Of a DNA stretch of 64,000 bases, positions 51,651 to 59,666 are shown in pieces. Position numbers and translations under genes: made by a program. Positions within the stretch are counted from its first letter, which is position 1. Each line of letters opens with the position of its first letter. This stretch comes from Phaeodactylibacter sp. (lineage in GTDB: Bacteria; Bacteroidota; Bacteroidia; Chitinophagales; Saprospiraceae), in assembly GCA_024102975.1 (NCBI GenBank), contig JAGFJD010000364.1, positions 1 through 64,000 on the forward strand, written 5' to 3'. The notes beneath the pieces were generated by a model that was not told where the DNA came from, ran no database searches, and worked only from the letters and a program-made list of their open reading frames with translations.

Positions 51651-53735
51651 CTACTCGATAATTTCCTTAATTAATCCTTCGGTTTCTTCCTCCAGTGCCA
51701 GAATATCTTTCTCTATCTCTTCCAATGGTCGGAGTGGTTCGTATTTATAGAATACTTTAGTAAAGCCAATCTCGTAGCCTTTACTGGTTTTATCGTGGTC
51801 TATCCATGCGTCCGGAACATGAGGCAGCACCTCATTCCGGAAATATTCCTCAATGTTATCTTTTAAGGGAACATTCTCAGTATCCCTCAGGTCTGAATCC
51901 GGTTCATAATGGATAGTCCCGCCCTTTTCTTTTTTACGGATGACAGGCTCTGCCGTTTCATCTTTCCAGGCAATGAGGTCGAGAAACTCCTTCTTCTCTT
52001 TAGCTTTCCATTTCGTCTCGGTTTTTTTAAGATGAGCTTCCAGCTTTTTGGAAAGGATGTTGAAATCATTGTTTACCTCGGCTCCAAGTTCCGCCTGCAA
52101 AGACTTTAACACAGAAAGGAAGGTATCCTTATTCTCAGATTCAGCTAACCTTGCTTCATCCAGCTGCCAGGACAGGCGAAGGGGGCGTTCTACTGTGATT
52201 TTCCAGTAGCCGAAATCCTCATTATCAAAGATTCTGGAAATCTCACTTTCTTCAAAATCAAGAAATAAGGTGGTTATTTTTTTAATATCATCTTCATCTA
52301 GTTCACAGTTCTTCTGGCCTAAATTCTTCCGCATCTTTTGATAGATCTCGGAAGCATCTATCAACTGAATTTTGCCTTTCCTTCTTTCCTCCTTTTTATT
52401 AGACAGCACCCATATATAAGTAGAGATGCCGGTATTGTAGAACATACCATTAGGAAGTTGGATAATGGCTTCCACCAGGTCATTCTCAAGCAGGTGACGA
52501 CGGATTTCACTTTCTCCTGATCCGGCATCGCCGGTGAAAAGAGAGGAACCGTTATGAACGGAGGCAACACGGCTTCCAAGTTCAGAATTCAGCTTCATTT
52601 TGGAAACCATATTCATCAGGAAGAGAAGCTGCCCATCGGAACTTCTTGGAACACCTACCTTAAAGCGAGGGTCAATGATGTCCTTCTTATCCACGATAGC
52701 ATCCCTGTCTATTTTCCAGGACTTGCCATAAGGAGGATTGGTAAGCATGAAGTCAAACTTCAGGTTGGGGAAACCGTCCTTCGACAAAGTAGAGCCGTAG
52801 GCGATCTTTTCCGGGTCTTCCCCTTTAATCAGCATATCCGCTTTACAGATGGCGTAAGTTTCCGGGTTTACCTCCTGACCATATAGATGGAAAGTAGCTT
52901 TGGGGTTTATTTCATTGGCGAAGTGCTCACTTTCGGTAAGCATGCCGCCACTTCCACAGGCAGGGTCATATATAAGATATGTGCCTTCCCTGATTTTTCC
53001 TTCCAGGGGTTCAAAGATCAGGTGCGTCATCAGCTTGATGATCTCACGGGGAGTGAAGTGTTCTCCGGCCTCCTCATTATTTTCCTCATTGAACCTGCGG
53101 ATCAGCTCCTCAAAAACGTAGCCCATACCCAGGTTGGAAAGGCCGTCATGTATGATGTCGCCTTCCCGGTTAGTTACTGGGTCGGGACTAAGGTTTATCT
53201 GAGAGGAACAGAATTTCTCGATCAGAGGAAAGGTAATGTTGCCTTCCTCCATTGTTTCAAGCTGGTTGCGGAGTTTGAACTTGCTAATTATGTCCTGCAC
53301 ATTGGAGGAAAAGCCATCGAGGTAAGTTTCCAGGTTCTGATGGATGTTACCCGGCTCCCCCAACAGTCTTTTGAAGGTGAAAGGCGAGGTATTATAGAAA
53401 GGATAACCCGCTACTTTCCGGAGCTGTGGTTCTTTGTTGTCTATCTTAAGCTCATCGAGCTTTACGTTCATCTCCAGGATTTTATCCTTGGTCGGCTCCA
53501 GGAGCGCATCTAGGCGGCGTAGCACCGTAAAAGGAAGGATAATGTCCCGGTATTTTCCCCGGGTGTAAACATCTCTCAAAACGTCATCTGCAATTCCCCA
53601 GATAAAGTTGACTATCTGGTTGTGTTGGGTTTGGTTCATGCCTGCGGATTTAAGCTTCTTTCGGAAATCTGTATGCTTGATTACGAATTCTTCCAGTTCT
53701 TCAGGGTTCTCTTCCACCAGAGCCGCTTCTGTCAT
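51651..53735 (-). CDS. hsdM: Type I restriction-modification system, methyltransferase subunit
   Basis: 694 residues. The N6-adenine methyltransferase has motif I DPACGSGGML (Asp257) and motif IV NPPYG (Asn333). N-terminal HsdM_N-type helices are visible (MNQTQHNQIVNFIWGIADDV, RLDALLEPTKDKILEMN). The C-terminal 190 residues (MRKNLGQKNCELDEDDIKKI onward) are a long extension with a charged coiled-coil end, longer than in classical HsdM. It is the first gene of the hsdM-S-R-hamA-B operon. Start MTEAALVEENPEELEEFVIK lies 9 bases after a TATATTTG box. Confidence 0.95.
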   Translation of the reverse strand: MTEAALVEENPEELEEFVIKHTDFRKKLKSAGMNQTQHNQIVNFIWGIADDVLRDVYTRGKYRDIILPFTVLRRLDALLEPTKDKILEMNVKLDELKIDNKEPQLRKVAGYPFYNTSPFTFKRLLGEPGNIHQNLETYLDGFSSNVQDIISKFKLRNQLETMEEGNITFPLIEKFCSSQINLSPDPVTNREGDIIHDGLSNLGMGYVFEELIRRFNEENNEEAGEHFTPREIIKLMTHLIFEPLEGKIREGTYLIYDPACGSGGMLTESEHFANEINPKATFHLYGQEVNPETYAICKADMLIKGEDPEKIAYGSTLSKDGFPNLKFDFMLTNPPYGKSWKIDRDAIVDKKDIIDPRFKVGVPRSSDGQLLFLMNMVSKMKLNSELGSRVASVHNGSSLFTGDAGSGESEIRRHLLENDLVEAIIQLPNGMFYNTGISTYIWVLSNKKEERRKGKIQLIDASEIYQKMRKNLGQKNCELDEDDIKKITTLFLDFEESEISRIFDNEDFGYWKITVERPLRLSWQLDEARLAESENKDTFLSVLKSLQAELGAEVNNDFNILSKKLEAHLKKTETKWKAKEKKEFLDLIAWKDETAEPVIRKKEKGGTIHYEPDSDLRDTENVPLKDNIEEYFRNEVLPHVPDAWIDHDKTSKGYEIGFTKVFYKYEPLRPLEEIEKDILALEEETEGLIKEIIE

Positions 53736-53744
53736 TTCTTACCT

Positions 53745-53752
53745 CAAATATA
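53745..53752 (-). promoter_or_regulatory. Promoter -7 box of hsdMSR-hamAB operon
   Basis: TATATTTG (minus strand, 53752 to 53745) matches the Bacteroidota -7 consensus TAnnTTTG, 9 bases before the hsdM ATG. The -33 element is not clear. No internal match was noticed between hsdM and hamB, so this may be the only promoter for the five genes. Confidence 0.55.
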
Positions 53753-53843
53753 AAAATAGTTTAATTTATCAGCACATTAGCCGCACCTGCTTGTTTTGTA
53801 AAAGAAAAACTGGTTTTAGTTATACGGAAACCGGCGGCAAAAG

Positions 53844-54434
53844 TTATTTGTCTTTTTTGAGATTTCCAACCTCAACACCCCTATATCTCAGATATTTATA
53901 AAGTGTGCTCCTGGCAATGTTCAGATGCTTACAGATTCCTGATATTGGCATACCCTGCCTGTACAGGCTCTCGGCGATCATGGCTTTGTCCCTGGCTTCC
54001 TTTGATAATCCTTTGGGGCGGCCTCCCTGTCGTCCTCTTGCTCTGGCTGCTTCCAGCCCGGCCTTTGTCCGTTCGCTTATTATGTCCCTTTCAAACTCAG
54101 AAAGGGCGGCGAAGAAATGGAAAATCAGTTTGCCCTGAGCGGTAGTAGTATCTATGGAATCATTGAGAGATTTCAGCCCGGCACCTTTATCCTCTATTTC
54201 CCGGACGAGGTTGACCAAGTCGCCAAGTGACCTGCCGAGGCGGTCAAGCTTCCAGATGACGATCACGTCATCTTCCCGGAGCTGGTCGATCATCTTGCGG
54301 AGTTCCGGGCGCTCGGCTTTGGCTCCGCTCATCTTTTCCTCATAGATCACCTTACAGCCTTCCTTCTCCAGGGCGTCCTTTTGCAGAGAGAGGTTCTGGT
54401 CTTTAGTACTTACTCTGGCATACCCGATTTTCAT
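53844..54434 (-). CDS. Serine recombinase (resolvase/invertase family)
   Basis: 196 residues. The catalytic Ser9 lies in YARVSTKDQ, with arginines in KLDRLGRS and the long E-helix region LSEFERDIISERTKAGLEAA; a C-terminal helix-turn-helix follows (QGMPISGICKHLNIARSTLYKYL). It may invert or resolve DNA segments. It is next to hsdM, but no inverted repeats or second hsdS that would indicate phase variation was found. Start MKIGYARVSTKDQNLSLQKD is standard. Confidence 0.93.
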   Translation of the reverse strand: MKIGYARVSTKDQNLSLQKDALEKEGCKVIYEEKMSGAKAERPELRKMIDQLREDDVIVIWKLDRLGRSLGDLVNLVREIEDKGAGLKSLNDSIDTTTAQGKLIFHFFAALSEFERDIISERTKAGLEAARARGRQGGRPKGLSKEARDKAMIAESLYRQGMPISGICKHLNIARSTLYKYLRYRGVEVGNLKKDK

Positions 54435-54449
54435 TGCAGTAATTTTCCT

Positions 54450-54887
54450 TTACAGAAACTCTATTACATCGGCTTTTTTATCCATCAGCCAGTTTGCCGT
54501 TATACCCTTATCCAGGGTGGCAAGCTTTCCCTCATTTTTATATGCAAGGGCAAGTAAATAGGCATCGGTAAGATGCTTCCAGGACATTACGCATGAAAAA
54601 TCAATGATGTCATTATCAGATAAGGGTAGGCTGTCAGGCCAAAAGGAATGGTTGGAAAATTTATCTTTGGTCAGCTCCAGGTGCTTTACGATCTGTTCAG
54701 GCCGGTCATATTCACTCCCATAAGAAGGATTAGACATTATCCTTATCAATCCTGCTTCGGTTATCGGGCAGGTTGCCCAGGTATCGCCCGTTTTCTCTGC
54801 AAACCATTTTCTTGCTATTGGGTGGTGAACATGTCTGGGGTTGAACAAAGCGATCAGGACGTTAACATCTAACAGATATTTGGTCAC
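54450..54887 (-). CDS. vapC: VapC-type PIN-domain toxin
   Basis: 145 residues with a GTG start immediately after the vapB stop (TAG-GTG), preceded by AGGAGG. The PIN ribonuclease acidic set is visible: Asp7 (LLDVNVLI), Glu44 (ITEAGLIR), Asp108 (LTDAYLLALA) and Asp126 (LATLDKGI). It is the toxin, cutting tRNA or rRNA unless bound by the product of the preceding gene. The pair would stabilise the mobile element. Confidence 0.92.
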   Translation of the reverse strand: MTKYLLDVNVLIALFNPRHVHHPIARKWFAEKTGDTWATCPITEAGLIRIMSNPSYGSEYDRPEQIVKHLELTKDKFSNHSFWPDSLPLSDNDIIDFSCVMSWKHLTDAYLLALAYKNEGKLATLDKGITANWLMDKKADVIEFL

Positions 54888-55115
54888 CTAGTCCTCCTGA
54901 TCTCTGATCTCATTGACCATTTCCAGGGTCATCATTCTGGCATCCGGTTTCATCGGAATTACTGGAAAATCATCTTCAAGGATTTCAACATATTTGCTTT
55001 CCAATCCCTTCTTTAAAGTTTCGGATACTATTTCACCGAGTGCCATATTTTTAGTTTCTGCAAGATGTTTTACCTTTATATATACTTCATCATCTATTGT
55101 GAGGGTGGTACGCAT
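54888..55115 (-). CDS. vapB: VapB-type antitoxin
   Basis: 75 residues from the third of three successive ATG codons (55121, 55118 or 55115); the third has the best ribosome-site spacing from GGAG. The N-terminal RHH-like DNA-binding strand is RTTLTIDDEVYIKVKHLAET, then KNMALGEIVSETLKKGLES, with a flexible acidic C-terminal tail that would wrap the toxin. It is immediately followed by vapC, and both are probably autoregulated. Confidence 0.85.
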   Translation of the reverse strand: MRTTLTIDDEVYIKVKHLAETKNMALGEIVSETLKKGLESKYVEILEDDFPVIPMKPDARMMTLEMVNEIRDQED

Positions 55116-55249
55116 CATCATTCTCCAATCATTTGATGATTGATGATAGCACACCTGATGACCAGGGTCAACGAATATGATTTTGTTTAATAAAAGGGAT
55201 GCGAGGGCAGTTTATACTACTTTGATTTCATAGACCAGTTTTTTGTACT

Positions 55250-55266
55250 GCTGCTGAAAAGAAAAA
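55250..55266 (+). repeat. 17-base element-specific motif, copy 3
   Basis: GCTGCTGAAAAGAAAAA, identical to the copies at 34830 and 42185. It is followed by an A/G-rich tract. Confidence 0.75.
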
Positions 55267-55410
55267 GTAAAAAATGGGGTGAAGGGGGAGGTGTACGCAA
55301 AAACGGTCGTTTTTGTGAACCTCAGATATCCCTACCAACTTAATTTACTTTTAATATCTACTATGTTAAAATGCAATTTTTAAAGCTATCTCTTCAATAG
55401 GGCAGTGTAA

Positions 55411-55418
55411 TATATTTG
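55411..55418 (+). promoter_or_regulatory. Promoter -7 box for the 55438 gene
   Basis: TATATTTG matches TAnnTTTG and lies 19 bases before the ATG. A clear -33 element was not seen. Confidence 0.55.
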
Positions 55419-55437
55419 ATATAACGATAAAGATTAA

Positions 55438-56052
55438 ATGTTTTTTCAATCACAAAATATTCAAAGAGCTTTTCAAGCAAGAAAGGAAAGAGACTGGAAA
55501 GATATAGCCAATGATTTTGATTTAATCCTTAATAATTGGAATGAGCATAGTGGAAAAGTGGATTTCACTATTCCGCCCTTTGATAATGCACCTCTGTATA
55601 ACCAGACAAAGAGAGACGCATATATGGACTTTGCCGGGCCAATTATAAATGATTGGAAGGAGTTGTTAAACTCAGGCGAAGTAAAATCATGCGAAGCACA
55701 AAACTATATAAAAGCAATTATAAATCATATTGAAAATTTTGAACCAAGAGGACTCATTCCTGTTAGCGTATCCAAATCATGGGGAAAAAGTTTTTTTGGT
55801 TACTCTCCATTAAAAGCTAAATTAGATGCTAGTGAAGCATCAAAAGGGAGAATAGATGAAAATTTCACAAAAGCATTGGATCAGATGGCCAAATATGAGG
55901 ATTGCAATACAATAAGAGCAGAATTGGAAATAAAGGATAATTTGAGAGAAGAAGCTATGGGAGCCGCATTTAATTATGATGCAGTGGAGATTGATAATAC
56001 AACTACAAATAAAACAAATACTCAACCCGGAAAAAGTGGAAGGAAAGCATAA
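55438..56052 (+). CDS. Hypothetical protein, unknown family
   Basis: 204 residues, AT-rich codons. N-terminal MFFQSQNIQRAFQARKERDW and DIANDFDLILNNWNEHSGKV; a charged helical central part (KAKLDASEASKGRIDENFTK); the tail DYDAVEI-like region is Asn/Thr-rich (NTTTNKTNTQPGK). No motif was recognised. It has its own promoter and no clear partner; the HigA-type antitoxin region lies downstream. Confidence 0.55.
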   Translation: MFFQSQNIQRAFQARKERDWKDIANDFDLILNNWNEHSGKVDFTIPPFDNAPLYNQTKRDAYMDFAGPIINDWKELLNSGEVKSCEAQNYIKAIINHIENFEPRGLIPVSVSKSWGKSFFGYSPLKAKLDASEASKGRIDENFTKALDQMAKYEDCNTIRAELEIKDNLREEAMGAAFNYDAVEIDNTTTNKTNTQPGKSGRKA

Positions 56053-56109
56053 AAATTTCTTTCCTAATCCCTTATTAATTTTGCTATTTATCCAGCAAAA
56101 AAGAAATTA

Positions 56110-56139
56110 TTGTTGGCATGTACGGCAACGCCGTATAGT
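56110..56139 (+). promoter_or_regulatory. Toxin-antitoxin promoter with palindromic operator
   Basis: TTGTTG (56110-56115), 18 bases, then TATAGT (56134-56139), a sigma70-like layout. The palindrome TACGGC-AAC-GCCGTA (56121-56135) overlaps the -10 box and is probably bound by the HTH antitoxin. This is unlike Bacteroidota promoters (TAnnTTTG). Confidence 0.6.
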
Positions 56140-56146
56140 AGGTAAT

Positions 56147-56218
56147 ATGCAGACCGTAGTTGAAATGCCGGTATTCTTAAGTTGTGCCACAAAGCTAGGC
56201 TTACAGGAGGAAGAAAAA
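56147..56218 (+). pseudogene. N-terminal remnant of a RelE/HigB-type toxin
   Basis: MQTVVEMPVFLSCATKLGLQ followed by EEEK and, in the same frame, by the antitoxin start. The 24 residues match the beginning of HigB/RelE-type toxins (pattern xTVVExPxFLxxAxKLxLxEEE). The rest of a ~100-residue toxin is missing. Confidence 0.65.
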
Positions 56219-56530
56219 ATGAGCGAAGTTGGTGAAAGTATTATCAGAGGTATGAAGGAAGCCATTGCCTTTGCCAATGGCGAGGACGTTGGCGCTATCG
56301 TTCATATCCCCGAAGAAATTGACGTAAAGCGTATCCGTAAAAAACTTAATATGAGCCAGAGTGTTTTTGCCGGTTATTTTGGTGTGTCTATAAGAACCAT
56401 TCAGGATTGGGAACAAGGCCGCCGTGTACCTTCCGGTGCTTCTAAAAATTTCCTTTTTGTAATAGATCAGGAGCCGGACGCTGTACGCCGTGCTCTGACC
56501 GATAGCCCAGAGATCAGACCGCATGTTTAA
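56219..56530 (+). CDS. HigA/Xre-type antitoxin (HTH), orphan
   Basis: 103 residues from MSEVGESIIRGMKEAIAFAN, with ribosome site AGGAGGAAG upstream. The helix-turn-helix is in VKRIRKKLNMSQSVFAGYFG and VSIRTIQDWEQGRRVPSG. It resembles antitoxins encoded after RelE/HigB toxins. Because the toxin has been reduced to 24 codons, this is an orphan antitoxin; translation might also start at 56147 and give a 127-residue fusion. It probably represses its own palindromic promoter. Confidence 0.85.
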   Translation: MSEVGESIIRGMKEAIAFANGEDVGAIVHIPEEIDVKRIRKKLNMSQSVFAGYFGVSIRTIQDWEQGRRVPSGASKNFLFVIDQEPDAVRRALTDSPEIRPHV

Positions 56531-56678
56531 TTATCAAATGCTCTGCTTTGCTCTTGCTTGATCCCTAAAACAGTCGTTTCCTTGGATTCAATTTGTTAAA
56601 TCACTGCGGAACTATTTTTCTCCTATTTTTGTATTGACCTGAGTTGGAAATATTCAAGAAAAACAAAATGCAAACAAA

Positions 56679-56891
56679 ATGAGCAAAGAAAATAGCTTAG
56701 AACAGCTAAAAATTGAAGTTGAGAGGATCAGTAAAAGAATAGAAGAAATAGGTCATATCCCAGATTCTCTCCGGCCAACTGAACATGGGAAGCAGTTGCA
56801 AAAAGAAAGATCAGATTTAATAAGAAAAGAAGGCAGGTTAAAGTTAAAGATCGAAGAAATCGAAAAAGAATTAGAGACAGAAGGTAAATAA
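56679..56891 (+). CDS. Small coiled-coil protein
   Basis: 70 residues, almost entirely heptad-like charged helix (LEQLKIEVERISKRIEEIGH, GRLKLKIEEIEKELETEGK). No known family. It lies convergent to the next gene with no spacer. Short but coherent. Confidence 0.5.
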   Translation: MSKENSLEQLKIEVERISKRIEEIGHIPDSLRPTEHGKQLQKERSDLIRKEGRLKLKIEEIEKELETEGK

Positions 56892-57326
56892 TCAGGATAT
56901 TATGATCTCTCCCAAGTCAAACTCAAAAGTCTCTAACGAAATAAAGTACCCAATCTCCTCCAGAACAGCTCTTCTGTCTTCATCCGGATAATTTTCAAAA
57001 ACATACTTGTACGTTCTGACGAACCATTCTTTTGACTCTTCGAGTTTTTCCTGCAAGCCAAAGATATGGGCGATGTCCGTCATCGTTACAGCGCAGGTAT
57101 AAGGATCATAATCCGCAGGAAAATTTTCAACCAGCAGACTTTTGTAATAAAGTGCTGCCTGTAAATGATCCGTTTCCACCTCGAAGCTGAAATAGTGCCG
57201 AGAAAGATCAAATACCGCATCCAGGTCATTCCGTTCCGCCCTTTTGTATAATGGTAGAATATCAAAAGAAACGGCAATGGGTTTTCTGCCCAGGATATTC
57301 GATTTGTTCAATGTGATATTATTCAT
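56892..57326 (-). CDS. Hypothetical helical (TPR-like) protein
   Basis: Start MNNITLNKSNILGRKPIAVS (57326); 144 residues. A longer start adds a Cys-poor, basic leader and was not used. Helices such as AVFDLSRHYFSFEVETDHLQ and EWFVRTYKYVFENYPDEDRR suggest a small alpha-helical repeat domain. It has no recognised family. It is convergent to the coiled-coil gene and lies in the transfer-related part of the element. Confidence 0.6.
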   Translation of the reverse strand: MNNITLNKSNILGRKPIAVSFDILPLYKRAERNDLDAVFDLSRHYFSFEVETDHLQAALYYKSLLVENFPADYDPYTCAVTMTDIAHIFGLQEKLEESKEWFVRTYKYVFENYPDEDRRAVLEEIGYFISLETFEFDLGEIIIS

Positions 57327-57487
57327 AGTTTTTCTCCTTTTTCTGGTTTTCACCCCGGCTATTTCCTCGAAACCGGGAAAAGGCAGGAAAACCGAAAATC
57401 TCATTATGGGTGCAAGTGAAATCCGTTCCTATTGTACCAGAAAACCCGTAATTTTTAAACATTTCATTCATCTAAAATTTCCTGATC

Positions 57488-58276
57488 ATGGCAAAAGGAA
57501 AAGGTAACGGAAATGGCAAGAATAGAAACTACTGGAGGAACAAAATCAAAAATGAGCGCCAACAGCCTAAAGCAAGATTTAAAGGGAGATTAAGGTCTAA
57601 GGGTGAATCCAGGATTCGTTCCAAATCATCCCCTCCGGCAAAAGGCAAAAAATGGGCAGACAAAATTACAAGTGAACGCAGGGCTCCTGTCAAGGTCAGT
57701 CCAAGAGGAAAAAAATGGGCCAAAGAAGTAAAAAATCAGCGGAAGCCATCTGCCAAAATTCAGGTAAAAAAGTCGCCTGTACCTGCCACTAAAAACGTTA
57801 TCAAACCGGCTAAAGCGAATCGGGCATTCAAGCCCAGGCAAACCCCTGTTGCTAAGCCTCTTCAGGCCAGGAGAGCCGCCCCGATCAAGAACAAAATTAC
57901 TCCTGTCAGAAGAATCTCCCAGCCGGTGGTCAACAAGAATGCTGTAAATCTGCTGAAACAGAGGCAGGCAGTGGTTAAAGCTCCAAGCCGGAACGCCAAT
58001 CCTAAAAAAGCAGCTCCAAAGGCTCCAAAACTCAGAAGCGCCGCGCTGAAAAACCAACCGGCAAAGGCTCCCATGAAAGCTAAGGTTGCTCCTTCTAAAG
58101 GGGTAGCAAAACTCAAAAGTGCGGCTGTGAAAAATCAGCCGGTTAAAGCTCCTGCTCAGTCAAAAGCAACTCCTTCTAAAGGTGCGTCCATGCTTAAGCA
58201 GAGTGCCGGGAAGATAGCCAATCAACCGAAACCGGTGAAGAGGGTGAAGCAGCCGGTAATCCGGAGAGGGCGGTAA
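57488..58276 (+). CDS. Very basic, repeat-containing histone H1-like protein
   Basis: 262 residues, rich in Lys, Ala, Pro and Arg with few acidic residues. The N-terminal third has three copies of a W-x-x-x-I/V unit: NYWRNKIKNER (14-24), KKWADKITSER (54-64) and KKWAKEVKNQR (75-85). The C-terminal part has two near-identical 27-residue repeats KLRSAALKNQPAKAP (181-195) and KLKSAAVKNQPVKAP (208-222), plus a looser third. No family recognised; the composition resembles linker histone tails and DNA-coating proteins. Its place beside conjugation genes suggests DNA binding during transfer, but this is inference. Confidence 0.65.
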   Translation: MAKGKGNGNGKNRNYWRNKIKNERQQPKARFKGRLRSKGESRIRSKSSPPAKGKKWADKITSERRAPVKVSPRGKKWAKEVKNQRKPSAKIQVKKSPVPATKNVIKPAKANRAFKPRQTPVAKPLQARRAAPIKNKITPVRRISQPVVNKNAVNLLKQRQAVVKAPSRNANPKKAAPKAPKLRSAALKNQPAKAPMKAKVAPSKGVAKLKSAAVKNQPVKAPAQSKATPSKGASMLKQSAGKIANQPKPVKRVKQPVIRRGR

Positions 58277-58325
58277 AAAATTGATTTCGTTAACCTTTTT
58301 TTAATCTTTTTACGGTATTCTATAA

Positions 58326-58931
58326 ATGAACCATAATCAAAGGAGGAAATCAGTGTTTAGACAGGTCAAAATTCAAAAACAACTACAGGGTCGAATTCCT
58401 CCAACAGAAAATATGCCTCAAATTCCTGAAATGCCAAGAAAAGTTCAAGGTGATCCTCAGGATTACAAAAAAGTAAGTGAACTTAAAAGAATATTCAACT
58501 TTACCGAACAAGAACTTATTAACTGGGAAAAGGCAATCCTTCTAAAAGATGCAACAACATTATCATCTTCAGAAGCGGAAGTCATAAAAACTGCAAAAGA
58601 ACTCAACCTTTTTGACAGGGAAAGTATAGTAAAATTACATGAAGATAGTGTAAAAGGGAAACTGCCTATTGAAATTGATGCGAAAATCAAATTATTACAA
58701 ATTAAACTTAAGGAAGATGGCAAGTATGATGGCCCCATCAACGGTATTTTTGACAGTGATGTGGCAGACGGTATAGAACGCTTACTCTTTGAAAATGATC
58801 TTTTCAAAGAAGTTAAAGCACTCTCAGAAAGATTTGAAAATGCTCGATATGAACGAATTGAAACTCCGGCCTATAACCGAAATTCTCTTCCTCCTGTTGC
58901 ACGGCCAGAAAGCGATGGCCAGTTTAAATGA
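58326..58931 (+). CDS. Hypothetical protein with peptidoglycan-binding-like motif
   Basis: 201 residues. The N-terminal part is basic (MNHNQRRKSVFRQVKIQKQL). Near residues 120-155 there is IKLLQIKLKEDGKYDGPING followed by FDSDVADGIERLL, similar to the PG_binding_1 pattern (LQ.xL...GyYdGpi.G.fd..T). The rest is helical. No signal peptide. It follows the basic protein by 49 bases on the same strand. Possible role in the transfer machinery; not certain. Confidence 0.55.
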   Translation: MNHNQRRKSVFRQVKIQKQLQGRIPPTENMPQIPEMPRKVQGDPQDYKKVSELKRIFNFTEQELINWEKAILLKDATTLSSSEAEVIKTAKELNLFDRESIVKLHEDSVKGKLPIEIDAKIKLLQIKLKEDGKYDGPINGIFDSDVADGIERLLFENDLFKEVKALSERFENARYERIETPAYNRNSLPPVARPESDGQFK

Positions 58932-58949
58932 ATAAAATTATTCCTTATG

Positions 58950-59666
58950 CTACAAGATGTTAAGGAAATTTTCAGCTTTAGAATACAGTGTGTCCGTTGA
59001 AGCAGGAATAATTTCTTTGACATAATTTCCGGGGATAAAGTAGAGGGTGTCAAAAAAAACGCTAGAGTTATGAAATGTATTTTTATTATCCGTAGTTTCT
59101 CTAACTTTTTTAGCCAATAGAATGACTTCCGCTTTTTCATCTAGCCACTGAGAATGAGTGATGCTATCTTTACCAATAAAACGTATTTTTTGAAAAACAT
59201 TTAAGGGGTAGGAAATTTTTGCTTTAGCAGTTATGTAATTAAGCTTATCGGCTTTTGTTAAAGTTAGCCTTTTTATATCAGGTTCATTTAGGTCAAACAG
59301 CGTATAAACATATTCATCCTTGTTGATTTTAAAGTAACCCTCATTTTGGTATTTTCTATACTGAAAAGGAAAGTAATAACCAGGTTTCCTAAGCCCTCTG
59401 ATAATACGAAGTGAATCTGAAGTTTCCTCGTTTACAACTTTGTTCTTTGAAAAGAAATTCACCATATATTCCTTAGATGTTACGATGAATTCTTCATGTA
59501 ATTCGGCATCAACTCCACTGACATAATTTTCATCTTCAAATATTACATTAATAATCATGGTGGGAGAGATTTTTAGATACTGAAATAACATAATTGTTGC
59601 CATTACAAAGAGTGGCAACGAGATAAGTTTCAACCTCTTGTTCAAGGATTTGAGTTCTTCTACCAT
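58950..59666 (-). CDS. Hypothetical membrane-anchored protein, last gene of T4CP operon
   Basis: 238 residues. A short N-terminal TM segment (LISLPLFVMATIMLFQYLKI) is followed by a soluble domain (VYTLFDLNEPDIKRLTLTKA, YVKEIIPASTDTLYSKAENF). The start overlaps the preceding stop by one base (TAATG). Fourth gene of the operon that begins with the T4CP at 63200. No family recognised. Confidence 0.6.
   Translation of the reverse strand: MVEELKSLNKRLKLISLPLFVMATIMLFQYLKISPTMIINVIFEDENYVSGVDAELHEEFIVTSKEYMVNFFSKNKVVNEETSDSLRIIRGLRKPGYYFPFQYRKYQNEGYFKINKDEYVYTLFDLNEPDIKRLTLTKADKLNYITAKAKISYPLNVFQKIRFIGKDSITHSQWLDEKAEVILLAKKVRETTDNKNTFHNSSVFFDTLYFIPGNYVKEIIPASTDTLYSKAENFLNIL

Larger units (their letters stand above)
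55116..55437. other. Divergent intergenic region between vapB and 55438 gene
   Basis: 322 bases, no gene seen. It carries motif copy 3 (55250-55266) and the promoter-like TATATTTG at 55411-55418 for the plus-strand gene. Confidence 0.6.

Noticed and set aside
50282-53735. Phase-variable hsdS system driven by the adjacent serine recombinase
   Set aside because: Only one hsdS gene and no inverted repeats flanking or inside it were found.
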